Assembly (NCBI GenBank): GCA_010645155.1
Contig: CM021313.1
Span: 3,981,974 to 4,045,973 of the forward strand
Length of the DNA: 64,000 nt
Source: Tigriopus japonicus
Lineage: Eukaryota > Arthropoda > Copepoda > Harpacticoida > Harpacticidae
Direction: 5' to 3'
Shown piece after piece: positions 34,370 to 45,661 of this stretch (positions are counted from its first letter, which is position 1; each line of letters starts with the position of its first letter). Under the pieces are notes generated by a model. The model was not told the DNA's origin. It saw only the letters and a list, made by a program, of their open reading frames with translations, and did not search any database. The position numbers were made by a program, and so were the translations under genes.

Positions 34370-37300
34370 ATGTCTTCCCTTTTGCCCACTCTTGAGGCTG
34401 AAAGTCAGGATGCTGACACTGTTCCCACTGTTGATCTTTTGGATTGGTCCGTGAGTGGAATCTCCGGGATCAGTGCCGGTTTCGAGAAACAAGATCGCGT
34501 GTCCGAAATATCTTCATCGCGAGGTTCATCCCGTGTTGATACTCCTGACGGATTACGATTTGAAGACAGTGAGTTGTTTTGTTGAAGAGCGGAAAAATTG
34601 ATTTTTGAGGGATACATTTAACTATTTTGTACATCTTTGAGGAAATATCCATTTTTCTTGAATATGTTATTTTTTTTTTTGTTTTTTCCGACTCTTTAAA
34701 CCTTTCTTAGCTTTATATTAGAAATTATCCTAACATTTCCTCTTCCAACGGAAATTTGCGTTGCTCCACATGTATGATTGTATTCTGGCTATTTTTCTAA
34801 ACCCTACTTTATAATTGTTATGTTATGGACGCGAGTGACGGACGCACGATGTGTACTCGGTGAAGCTCTATTGCAAACTGCTTTATTATCGGGAGTTGGG
34901 GCATGGATACAGAAGTATCGTATATACAGAGTAAGCATATATGAGTAACAGGAGAGCATGAGTCATAAGGAATAACACTACATCTCCCCCCAAATTATAT
35001 GAATACATAATTTAGATATTCGCCCAAGTAAAACTGTCCGGCGTAGGGACCGCATTGGTAATATCTTCAAAGCGATCTTCAACGAGCGGTTGGACGTTGC
35101 GGCGAAGTTGGGGTGGTGGAACAAAACACTGTTCACCATTATACCACGGTAAAGCACTACGTGGGTGTCGGAGCTTTATACAACGCTTATAAACAACACA
35201 GAACACAAGCACTAACACCACCAGGATGACAAGTCCCATTTGGGCCGTGCCAATATGGATTTCAACGATGTGGAAACCAGAATTCTGTTCCACGTCCTGG
35301 GGTTGAGAAATTATCTCTTGAGAAGGGCTTGCTCCCATGGCGATTGGTGAAGATGAAGTGATCTCACCAAGAGAATTGTTTTTCTCTTAATCGTGCACTT
35401 CTCCTTGGAACGACCTCCTCTATTCCTGACTCCACAGGAACTTGACGCCTTGGGCCAAAATCATATGAAACATCTCTAGGCAAAGGCTTGATAAAAATCC
35501 TATTTCGTAGAGATGTATGTCCGTCATCCATACGAATCACATATGAACAACCAGATGGCCTGATTGATTCAATCGTTCCCATGTCTTTCCAAGTTTTAAG
35601 GACTGGATTTTGAACTCGTACTCGTTGACCAATTTCGAGAAGGGATAAGGGTTGAGTATGACGATCGAACGTGATCTTCGTTGCTTTTTGAACTCGTTTT
35701 CTCATTCGAGCGGCGCTCCCTTGATCCATAAAACCAACTGCTTTGGGTAAAGTAGGCAGGAAACCTCTCTGTCTACGTCCCAAAAAGAGTTGTGACGGGG
35801 AAATACCATCCGCCCGGGGAATATTTCTCCAAGTGGCTAATGCCTTGTCCATCAGGGATGAATCGCCTTTGCACTTGAAGTAAAGGTCCTTTATCTGTTT
35901 AACCGCAGATTCTGCCAAACCATTACTTTGGGGATTATATGGTGAGGACAGTTCGTGAATAACGTTGTTGTCGCAACAAAACTTTTTAAATTCACTTCGA
36001 AATTGTGGGCCTCCATCCGTACGAATAAATCGTGGGAAGCCATATTGGAGGAAAATCTTCATCAGAATTTTCGTGATAGCTTCGGTTTTCAACGAATGTA
36101 ATTGAAATTGGAAGGGCCAGCCAGAATATCTGTCAACTACAACAAGATAGTGCCGTCCAGAATATTCAAAGAGGTCCGCAGCAATTTGGTCCATGGGCCC
36201 CGTAGCTTGGTTCATCTCATGGAGAGGTTCTCGCTGTTGGGTCGGTCGTCGAACTTGGCAAATTTCGCAACAATCAATCATGATTTTGATATCATTATTG
36301 ATGCCCGGCCAATAGTAAAGTTGCTGAGCGGCTTTCCTCGTTTTCACTATTCCTGTGTGAGGTAAGTGAAGTAGGCGGAGAACCTCCGCGCGACACGCTA
36401 AGGGGATTACCATCCTTGTGTTGTCCAAGATGAGAAGATTTGACTCCTCAAGTGATAAAAGACCGTCCCACACGGTTGCATAAGGGCGTGCTGGGTGTGT
36501 CGGAGATAACTCCTCGATCTTTAAATCTTGGCGAAAAGCAAGCACAATTTCTTGATAAATTGGATCTTGCAACACTGCATCAAATATAAATTTGAGACTT
36601 GGATCGTTCATGGTGGAAGTCAGAGGCCCATTAACTGTCAAAACCATTTCCTTCTTCTCGGGTGCTGCAAAGACAGGTGCACGAGAAAGGGCGTCCGCTA
36701 TCAAATGGGTTTTGCCTGCGACCCAAGACACATGAAACGAATAGGTGGATAACTTCTCTCTAAAACGTAGAAGGCGAGAATTATGAACGTCATCCAAAGG
36801 TTTGTCGAAAATACCGACTAAGGGGCGGTGATCAGTGATCACGCCGAACGTAATGTTGCCAAGCAAATAATGGCGACATTTTTGAATGGCCCATGCGATG
36901 GCCAGACACTCAAGTTCCACGGTGGCATATCTCGATTCCGTCGGGGTAAGTGCACGGGAACCGCATTGGATGAGGCGTATCTCATCATGATGACCACGTT
37001 GGATAAGGGCAAATCCCAAGCCCTGCAATCTTGAAGCATCGGTAAGTAATTCTGTCCTTAGCTGAGGATCAAAATATTGAACAAGCGATGCTGAAGTGAG
37101 CACCGTCTTCGCTTTTTCAAAGACCAACTTGTGTTCTGGTAGCCACTGAAAGACCACATCTTTTTTAAGTAAGTCACGAAGATCACTTGTCACATGTGCC
37201 AAATCAGGGATGAACGCTCCCAATTGATTTGCCAGTCCCAAAAAGGAACGAAGTGAAGTAAGGTCCTTTGGTTCGGGGAAATCGCTGATTGCAGACAATT

Positions 37301-40300
37301 TTGTCGGGTCGGGCCGAACCCCTTACTCGGATACAACAAAACCAGCAAACTTCACTTCTTGTCCAAAAGCAAATTTCTTCTTGGAAATAGTAATACCATG
37401 GGTACGACATCTTTCCAACACTGATCGAATTCTCTTGTAGAGAACCTCAGGAGTTGGTGCCTGAACGAGAATGTCGTCCACGAGCTTGAGCACACCAGGT
37501 AGACCTTTAATTGCCTCGTCTGACCTGTGACACCATTCGTCGGAACTTGCATTGAGTCCCATGGGGGCTCTATTGTAATGGAATCTACCATTAGGAAGCA
37601 AGAACGTGGTGAGGAGAGAACTTTCCTCGTCCAAAGGAATCTGAAAATATCCTTGGACCGCATCCAACTTTGCAAAAAACTTGGATGTATGATCAATACT
37701 ATTGATGATATCCCTACTCGCAGGGAAAGGATGTATAGGCCGTTTGACGAACTTGTTGAGCTGCGAAAAGTCCGTGACCAAACGTACTCCGGCCTTACCA
37801 TCTCCCTTGGGCACAAAAAATGCGGGGCTGATCCAATCGGTCGGAGCAGGTGGGGAAGGTGAAATAATGTCGGAATCGATCAATTCTTGCGTGAGAAGAT
37901 CGGCTTCCTCCTTCATGTGTAAAGGTGCTGGGCGTGCCGTGAGTACCCTACGTGGTTCAATGTCGACGTCACGCAGATGTATCTTCATCGGAGGGCCCTT
38001 CATATGTCTCTTCGACAAATCGTTCCTTAAGACATCTTTGAAGTCTTCAAAAATTAGACTCATATCCAAATCTTGATGGTGTTGTTCCATCATTGCAGCT
38101 TGAGCGCGTGATTCAACTTGCGCCTTCGGAAAATCTTCCGGTATGACCTTTAATCTTTGCAGATCTTTCCAACCCACAAATATGTCGTTCTCAACATCTG
38201 AACAGGAGATTGCTATCACATCGATTTCTGCAGAACCATCGATGGAGAGACCAAACTCCACAAGTCCCTCGCAAGCCAAGGTGCTGCCGTTTGCCGCGAT
38301 TAACTGGACGTCTTGCTGACTGACGGGCAGTCTGTATTTCTTAACCAAATACGTAGATATAATAGTCCGTGTTGCTCCTGTATCTGGCAGGGCGTTAAAG
38401 GTGAATTTCTTGCCTTTTGACGGATTTATATGAACCAAGAATCTTGGTGTAGGATGATGGACAACAGCATTGACATTGGCCACTTGAAGTGTCGCCGTTG
38501 TGTCAGCATGTCCTCGGTGTTCATACCTAATGGCCCGTTGAGTTCGGATACCATTTCCGCGATCGACCATACAGACTGGCTTGATATGTCCCACTTTACC
38601 ACACTTGTGGCACTTGGCATTCATCATTGGACAATCGTTTGCTGCATGTCTTGAACTTCCACATCTAAAACATTTATCGGGCGAGATTTGTTTCTGAAAA
38701 GTCTGCCTCGAAGTTTTCCCTTTATTGATCGTCTTGTTTTGGTTCGACGTCAATTTTGCTGCTTGGCAGTCCGTTCCACTCATCGCTTTGAGGGTGGATT
38801 GAGTAACCTCATAAGCATGTGCCGTTCGATTTAGCTTCTCCAGACTTGGGCTCTCGGATTTCAAAAACAATTCTTTGAGTTTCGAATCCGAACAGGCACA
38901 GATGTATCGAAATACGTAGAGATCATCCACAGAGAGTTTATGAAGATCGGCTTCTTCCCCTTTTGAACGGAGTTTAGCACAGAAATCTGTGAAGAGCTGG
39001 CCTGGTGATTGCTGAAGACGGAAGAAATCGAGTCGTCTTGCGAACAAAGGATATTTGAGGAGGAACTCTTTTTCCAACAGAGTGATGCATCCTCCATCAC
39101 CAAAAATAGGGGTGTCGGCTTGGATCTGATCACGGATTCTGGCTTCCAATTGAGCATCGACGCAAATGCGAAAGTATGCGTGCTGCTCTGGAACTGAACA
39201 ACGTTCCAAACAACTTGAACTGTAGAAAGCCTTGAACTTTGTGACCCATGATCTCATTTCGACTGGGGTGTGGTCGCGTGTTAGAACAAAGGGTTTCAGA
39301 GCATCATTTGCTCGACTCCTTTTAACCGTTTGGCCATCAATTGGCGGTGCACTAACTAGTGCTGGGGTGGGTGTTCCCGCATTCGATGACATAGTAGTCA
39401 GCAACTTTTGAAGACTGGACTGGTACAAAGAGTTTGCGTTTGTAATTCCATCTTCATATGCATCGAATTCTGCAGGTGTCAGTTCCTGCAGCCTTAAAAG
39501 AGACTTCAACACCTTTTCGAAAGCATTCTTCAAATTGCTATAAACACTTTCCAACTCAGATGCAGCCAGAGATGATGGTTTGTCAACAACAAACTCACAC
39601 AATCGTTCAGCATCCTTTCGCACTCGAGTTAAATGGCCTTTATAACCTTTCAGAGAGGCTGTTAAGCTTTTAATTTCTTCGCTATTTGCCATCTCGATTA
39701 ACTCTGTCCATTTACTTTGGATTCACTGTGTCACTGATGATAGATCGTAGCTTACGATATTCACTACTTTCACAAATCAATAATCACAATATCCTGCCGA
39801 CTGCGCCATGTTATGTTATGGACGCGAGTGACGGACGCACGATGTGTACTCGGTGAAGCTCTATTGCAAACTGCTTTATTATCGGGAGTTGGGGCATGGA
39901 TACAGAAGTATCGTATATACAGAGTAAGCATATATGAGTAACAGGAGAGCATGAGTCATAAGGAATAACACTACAATAATTAAGTTGTCTTTGGGAAGCG
40001 AGTTTTTTTATTAATATTTTTAATATGAATCCTTAAACAATAGGCCCCAGCTATTCATGATATGCCAAAAAATGATGTAGAGTACAAACCCCTCAAAAAA
40101 ATTGACCAACTTTTTTTTCCTTTCCCCCCCAAATTTAGCCCTTTGGAAACAATTTTGTCGAAAAAAGCTAACTTTTTAAGTTTTCTTTTTTTTACCGTTT
40201 TACCAACTAAAGAATCTCATTGAATGGATCATTTTTTTCTGACAAATGGATATTCTAGAATCCTTTGGACATATTGCAGTTCCTCCTGGAGATTTAGAAG

Positions 40301-43300
40301 AGGTGGAGAAGCTATTACACGCCATGCAAAGCCTTGTTACAACTCCAAATACTACTGAAGGAATCGAATTCCGGAGTCTCCAGCCTGAGTTTACCAACAA
40401 CGACGAAAGTAGTTCAACGGTTCAAGAACATCTGAGAACTCCCACGAATCCCAAAAAAGCTGTGCCAGGTAACGTACTTATAAACGATAGTACAATTATT
40501 ACCATTGCTGCAAATTTATGAATTTCACATGTTGTGGTGCAGGTTTTGAGAAAAACAAGGTGTCACATAGTCCCTTGAAACGCAAACATCAAAGCTGAAA
40601 ATAAGAGAATGCTAAATTAAGTTGCAAATAAACTTGAAACGTGACTTGCTCATTTTTCTATAAAATTTTACCATCTCATTTTTTGTCGACTCTTTCGTTT
40701 GGTTAGGTTGAAAATGGCAAATATTGCACAAACTCTCAAATAAATTATAAAACCAAGAAGATAACATAAACACCTTTTTGGGCGCCCGAAACCTAAATAC
40801 AAGTCCTTCTTAGTCATCGAAAAGTTCCCGTTTCTTTCAGATGTGACCAACACAACTCCTCCAGTGAAAGATCCTGGATTGACTCCGAGAACCAATACTG
40901 TTATCAAGTTATCCGCTGGTAGTGATGGATCATCCTCGAAACTGGATCACATGAGGTCCAGATTGAAACAATTGGAATCGGTGCAGCAAAATCTTCGCCA
41001 AACTTCGGGATCTTCGCGGATTCCTCGACGAAGCTTGAGCTTCACTTCAGATTCAGCACGATCTCAGAGTAAGACAACAACAGTAACCCAGAAAAAAACG
41101 AAAGGTTCAGAATTGACTTTCCTTTCTGAACAGCTTCCCAAACTACTGTGGAAACCGAGTCAACCAATTCAAAGAGTTCCAATGTGATGAATCAGACCGT
41201 GGTTCCCAAGACACCTGCCTCCAATGATAAAGTCCAAGAACTGGAAGCACTCTTGTCTCAAGAAGCTCTGAAACTGAAAGTAGGTTGAGGCTTTTAAGGA
41301 ATTGACTCTGACCTATAGTACCTATTACTAACGACGGCAATGGTATGCAGATAGAAATGTTGAAGCATTTAGATACGAAACTGTATGTTTTGAAAATGTA
41401 TCGAAAAATTTAGAATATGAAGCAAAAATCGCAATTTCATGAGAGCTTTATTGATTTTACTGAAATAATTTGACATGTACATACATCAGAATTGCACAAA
41501 TATGAAATTTTATTTGCAAATTTAAGTTGAAAATAGTTGCTAACAAAGAATGTGTTAAAATGTTATCAAAAAAGTTTCCTTGAAGACCGTAATTTTCTTT
41601 AGATTTTTATCACACTTGTTGACTACCAGTATTCGCCTAGAACTTGCTTAATTCGGCAAAAAATCAGTTGTCCAAATGGACAAATTCACCTTCCATAAAG
41701 CTGGACCTAAAATGATAGAGCACTTCTAAAAAAGAGTCTTTTTTAGCCTGAGTAGTCAAAATCTTTAATCTTTCGTTTTCTCGAAAAAAGAATCAAATAT
41801 TCTTAGGTAATTCAAACCAACTATTGTTTTTTTTGTTTTCCTCATTAAAACATTCTTATCAATTTGACCGAATTTAGAAGCAAGAAAACCAAATTCAAAG
41901 TCTAACCCGGGCCAACTCGGATTTGAGGGCGGAATTGGAACGAAACCGGACTTCATGCAAAGAAAAGGAACACATACTGAGTAATTTGAAAACACAATGG
42001 TCCCAAACCCTACAGAGATGGTCCCACGAAAAGGATTTGAACCTCAAAATCATTCAAGAAAAGGACCTGACCATTGGAAAACTTCAAGAAGACCTGGACT
42101 CTATCCGAGAGGTTTTATACTAAGAATTTTTTGGCCCATTTATCAACATTTAATTTTTCAATCTTTTTAATTTTGTAGCAAGTTTCGGTCTTCGAGAAAG
42201 AGTTGGATCGAGCTTTATCGGTGGCTGATCGGTTCAAATTAAAAATGGAAGAAGAAGAAGGACTCAAAGACAAACTTTTAGATGAACTCATGCATGAACG
42301 AGAAAACGGTGCTAAAAGAACGCAAGAACTACATCATAAAATCAAACAGGTAATCGAAATTATGTAAAAAAATTGTTGCAAAACAATGAAATGGATGGAT
42401 TTTTGATAGTTGAGTGGGGAAAAAGTGGCTCTTGAACAAGACCTTTTGTCTCAAATGACCAAAGTGGACGATTTGGACGTGATTTTAACCCGCGAAAAGG
42501 AAAATTCGGCCAAGTTAAAACGGGATTTCTTGGCCGAAAAGCGACAGTTTCAGGAACAAATCGAGGATCTTGAAAACAGACAGGTAAAATTATTGAGACT
42601 TTTGGAGCAAGTTCCGATATCAAATATCAAATTACGCCACAGGAAACATTAGAAGATCAATTGAAGCAAAACAAAACTTTGGAGACCAATTTGCACAACT
42701 TCTATCAACGTCAGATGGAATCAATCTTGAGCGAGAAAATTTACATGCTCCAAAATCACGTGGAAGATCTTGAGAGAAACATGATTGAAGAAAGAGAAGA
42801 TCTGGTTAAACAAATTCAATCTGAGCATTCTCGTCAACTAGATGAAATCAGAGAAAGGTAAAGGTTTTTTTCCACAGTAGTGTACTCTTTACAGGGTGTG
42901 CCATTTAAAAACCGACAAACAAGTAATATTGCAATAAAATATCAAAGTAAAATCAATTTTTTATTACTAATTATGTTGAATATAATTTTGCGCCTTTTTA
43001 ATCCTTAAAATGGCAAAAATGTGATGCACAGCCAATCTTAAAAAGATGTAAAAAAGCCTTTTCATGACCAAACTTTGACTGATTCTGCCGCAAACTAATG
43101 ACTGAAGGTTATCATTCACAAAGGCAAGAGTTTTATTTAAGTTTTGAGACACCTTTTTGCTTTGTTTATAAAATAATTCAAAAAGCTTTTTTGTTTTCTT
43201 GATTTGATTTCATTCAGATTCAAAGCCAATAAAAAAGTAGAACTCCCTCACGTCACCACGAATCTTGCCCAGTTTTAATTGGCGCCTGAAGATGACCCTG

Positions 43301-44670
43301 AAGATACAAATCATTGAAAAGTTGAATTTGCATTGTAGGTTTTCTCAAGAGATCCAGTCCTTGGTTGAACAATATTCTGAACAGAAATCCTCTCTGGAAA
43401 GATCTTTGCGAGCAGCTCGCCAAGAAGCCGATTGTCTTCGAGAGCAATTACGATTGGCAGACAAGACATCGTCACTCACATTCGGTACCAGTTTCAAGTC
43501 GGCCAATTCTTTTCGTTCCTTGAGCGCTCTAAAAACGAGGTCGGAGGACTCGAGTGATTCATCCTCCAAAGATTGGCCTCCCAGAACTAAAATGAGCTCT
43601 CTACAAGGGAGTTCCAGAAATAAAGCCACGCTCTCTGTATCGAATAACTTCCAAACCTCGTTGACTACAATTGCTCAGAGTCTGTCATTGGAACGATCCA
43701 GAAGTGCGTCCAATACAGCTCAAAGCTCTCCTGTTGGCAATGGAACCGATAGTTTGACTATTGAGGAACGTGAAGCGATAGTTCAGCAATTTGTGAATCA
43801 GGTAAAAGTGAACCCGATACAACCACTATTGGTATTAAATATCTTTAATTCAACTACTTCATCCTGGAATAAAAGAATTGGCATTTTAGGGTTTTCCCGA
43901 ATCAACTAAGAATCGAAGGTTATGGTTAGTAATCATTGTGAAACAATGAGATATAAGGTCATTTTAAAAAATAGGAATAAAAATGTATGTCGAATGTTTT
44001 AAAAAATAGTTCGTTTTAGCTTATTTATCTTACCTTTCAACAAAAAGATAACCACAGATTAGGACCTTGTCTATTCAAATAGCTTTTTTAATGAGCGTTT
44101 CAGGGTAAATGTAAAAAGCTTAATTTTTAGATGACGACGTGCTTAAAAGAAAATGTTCGTTGCGATAGAGCACCCTGAAATTACTTCTTAATCCATCACG
44201 CTAAAAGTGTGTAACCTGTAAATGAAGTGAAAATTAGTGAATTGTAGTACAACTGCAAAATAGTCACCCTGATCAAAAGCTGTGAGCATTTTTTTACAAA
44301 ATTTCCATAAAAATCCTGATAACCAAGGATATTCTCTATGAAGAGAATGTCCAAGGCAAACTCGATAAATCGAAAAACAGCCCACCATGAGTGTAATCGA
44401 ATCACGAAAAACTTCAACCATGTTTTTAATTTCTAGTTCTTACAAGATAATCCCAATGCTGTTCATGACAAGTCTTTAATGGAAGGCTTGAATCTGATGA
44501 GTGCTCAAATGGTTCAAACCCAGAATTCTCTAGCCATTCCAACCTCAACTACCTCGGAAACAACCCCAGCCCTTACTTGGGCTAAAAAAAATGTAAGTCT
44601 TTATTGGCTAAATTTGAGCCGAGAAGGGAATTAATTTAAGAACTTCTCCTTTTTTCAGAACATTCGCTAA
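34370..44670 (+). CDS. Coiled-coil protein, possibly centrosomal, with a retrotransposon in intron 1
   Basis: I do not recognise the family with confidence. Exons: 34370-34568, 40259-40468 (or from 40280), 40841-41068, 41134-41279, 41878-42111, 42179-42349, 42410-42583, 42643-42857, 43339-43801, 44437-44592 and 44659-44670, about 735 residues in continuous phase. The N-terminal ~230 residues are acidic and Ser/Thr-rich (disordered). Residues ~250-570 are heptad-rich Glu/Lys/Gln/Leu coiled coil (LKTQWSQTLQRW, HKIKQLSGEKVALEQDL, MLQNHVEDLERNM). A Ser-rich linker follows, and a short ordered end with IVQQFVNQFLQDNPNAVHDK. This architecture suits centrosomal or cytoskeletal scaffolds such as CEP/centrobin-like proteins, but that is a guess. 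The last exon codes only three residues. Start: ATG only 96 bp after the ACSF3 stop, directly preceded by an acceptor-like TTGTTGCAG. Confidence 0.75.
34816..34982 (-). repeat. 3' LTR of the Gypsy-type element
   Basis: 167 bp, identical by eye to 39809-39975. A purine-rich tract (CTCCCCCC on the plus strand at about 34984-34992) adjoins it on the inner side and is the likely polypurine tract priming second-strand synthesis. Confidence 0.95.
35012..35338 (-). CDS. Small single-pass membrane protein ORF between pol and the 3' LTR of the retrotransposon
   Basis: 108 codons starting 26 bp after the pol stop. Seen: a short N-terminal region, one strong hydrophobic helix (MGLVILVVLVLVFCVVY) followed by a basic KRC stop-transfer, and a ~55-residue hydrophilic tail with Pro-rich PPPQLRR. 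The position corresponds to env in retrovirus-like Gypsy elements, but it is far too short for an envelope protein and has no visible signal peptide or cleavage site. Function unknown. Confidence 0.6.
   Translation of the reverse strand: MGASPSQEIISQPQDVEQNSGFHIVEIHIGTAQMGLVILVVLVLVFCVVYKRCIKLRHPRSALPWYNGEQCFVPPPQLRRNVQPLVEDRFEDITNAVPTPDSFTWANI
35364..39692 (-). pseudogene. gag-pol polyprotein of the Gypsy-type element, split by one in-frame stop
   Basis: Retrotransposon structural and enzymatic polyprotein. From 39692: Gag (residues 1-~330), two CCHC zinc knuckles (CFRCGSSRHAANDC and CHKCGKVGHIKPVC), aspartic protease (LPDTGATRTI), reverse transcriptase with ISPAFFVPKGDGKAGVRLV, FFAKLDAVQGYFQIPL and the LVDDIL active site. 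A TAA at 37323-37325 then interrupts the frame just after FAGFVVSE, between the palm and the RNase H domain. The same frame continues: RNase H (LLTDASRLQGLG), integrase zinc finger (H-H-C-C, ending CCEICQ), DDE core (ADLFEYSGRHYLVVVDRYSG, TDGGPQF), and a C-terminal chromatin/SH3-like tail to 35364. Gag and pol share one frame, without a frameshift. The stop lies inside reverse transcriptase, not at a gag/pol junction, so it looks like an inactivating mutation rather than programmed readthrough. Confidence 0.92.
39809..39975 (-). repeat. 5' LTR of the Gypsy-type element
   Basis: 167 bp. The inner neighbour on the minus strand starts TGGCGCAGTCGGCAGGA, in the position of a tRNA primer-binding site; the matching tRNA was not assigned. 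Confidence 0.95.
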
Positions 44671-45661
44671 CTTGGCTGTTATCAATCTATTTTTTTAATG
44701 AAATACATCCCAAACAATCTCTGAAATATCTTTGGCGTTAGTCATGAAATCTGTTCCATAAATATGTGGAACCGTTTGAAATCTGTATCTGAGTGTGCCC
44801 CATAGTGGAAAAGAGGGAAAGGCAAAGAAGGATCAGGGTTGCCAAATTGTGTTCTCCTGGCAATAAATAGAGGCATGACCGCCAAATTAAAGCGAATAAG
44901 GTGTTGAATATTAGATACATTTTATTCCTTTGTGACATTATCTTATTGCTTTGTGAGTTATATCTTCAAATACAAAAAGAAAACGATTATCTTGCATGCA
45001 TTTCGCCTAAATTTGTGATGAACCGAAAGGGCCCGGTTAAAAGCGAGCTTGAAATTTGAAGCCGGTTGAGTAAAAAACATTATCAGCACACAATCTCTTG
45101 ATTGATTTTGAAGTAGAAATTTTCTTGCCAAAAATTGCCCAAATCCAAAATTCTTGACTTTTTAATGCCTTAATTACAACTTTGACCAAAATGAGGATTT
45201 TTGTCATCAAATATCATTCAACACATGGAACATTTTAGGATCATAACGGATCATCTCCGACCTCTTAAGATTTCCAAATTCACCCATTAAAAAGTGTCCT
45301 ATCTTCACCCAAAGCCGTTTTCAATCCTTCACTTCTCTTCAGTATTTTTGCCCCAATGTCCTCTTGATCTTGCCACTGACTACAACAAAATGGCGTCCCT
45401 GTTCAAACATGAGAAAGTCCCCACTCATCATCTTGTTTCATATGAGGATGGCTTGCTCCACGATCCTCGGTCCTCCTCCCCCTTTTCTAGACACTCATGT
45501 ATACTGTAGGACAAGAAAAAGGAGGAGGATTGGAAAACGAGTCCGTCCTCGCTGTCGACCCTCATTTCTACAGACACATAATCATACTAAATGCTACCAC
45601 GATTGGGCTCCCATGCCTTGGGGACCGACGAGAGCGCCCAAATCCAGAGTGATATCAGAGA
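44671..45661. other. Intergenic spacer before the BTB-zinc finger gene
   Basis: No gene seen. At about 45017-45040 GTGATGAACCGAAAGGGC resembles the left end of the MITE family found complete at 28607 and 54075; no matching right end was found nearby. Confidence 0.5.

Larger units (their letters stand above)
34816..39975 (-). mobile_element. Young, nearly intact Gypsy-type LTR retrotransposon (antisense in the host gene)
   Basis: The element is 5,160 bp with two 167-bp LTRs that I read as identical, starting TGTTATG and ending ACTACA. A perfect 5-bp target duplication, ATAAT, is at 34811-34815 and 39976-39980. The coding strand is minus: LTR 39975-39809, a primer-site-like TGGCGCAGTCGGCAGGA directly inside it, gag-pol (39692-35364), a small membrane-protein ORF (35338-35012), a purine tract GGGGGGAGATG beside the 3' LTR, and LTR 34982-34816. 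The order protease, reverse transcriptase, RNase H, integrase defines Ty3/Gypsy. It sits in intron 1 of the coiled-coil gene. Confidence 0.95.

Noticed and set aside
37527..38076. Plus-strand frames inside the retrotransposon
   Set aside because: Shadows of the minus-strand gag-pol reading frame.
42890..43160. ACAGGGTGTGCCATTT resembling a transposon end in an intron of the coiled-coil gene
   Set aside because: No matching inverted end or target duplication could be found nearby.
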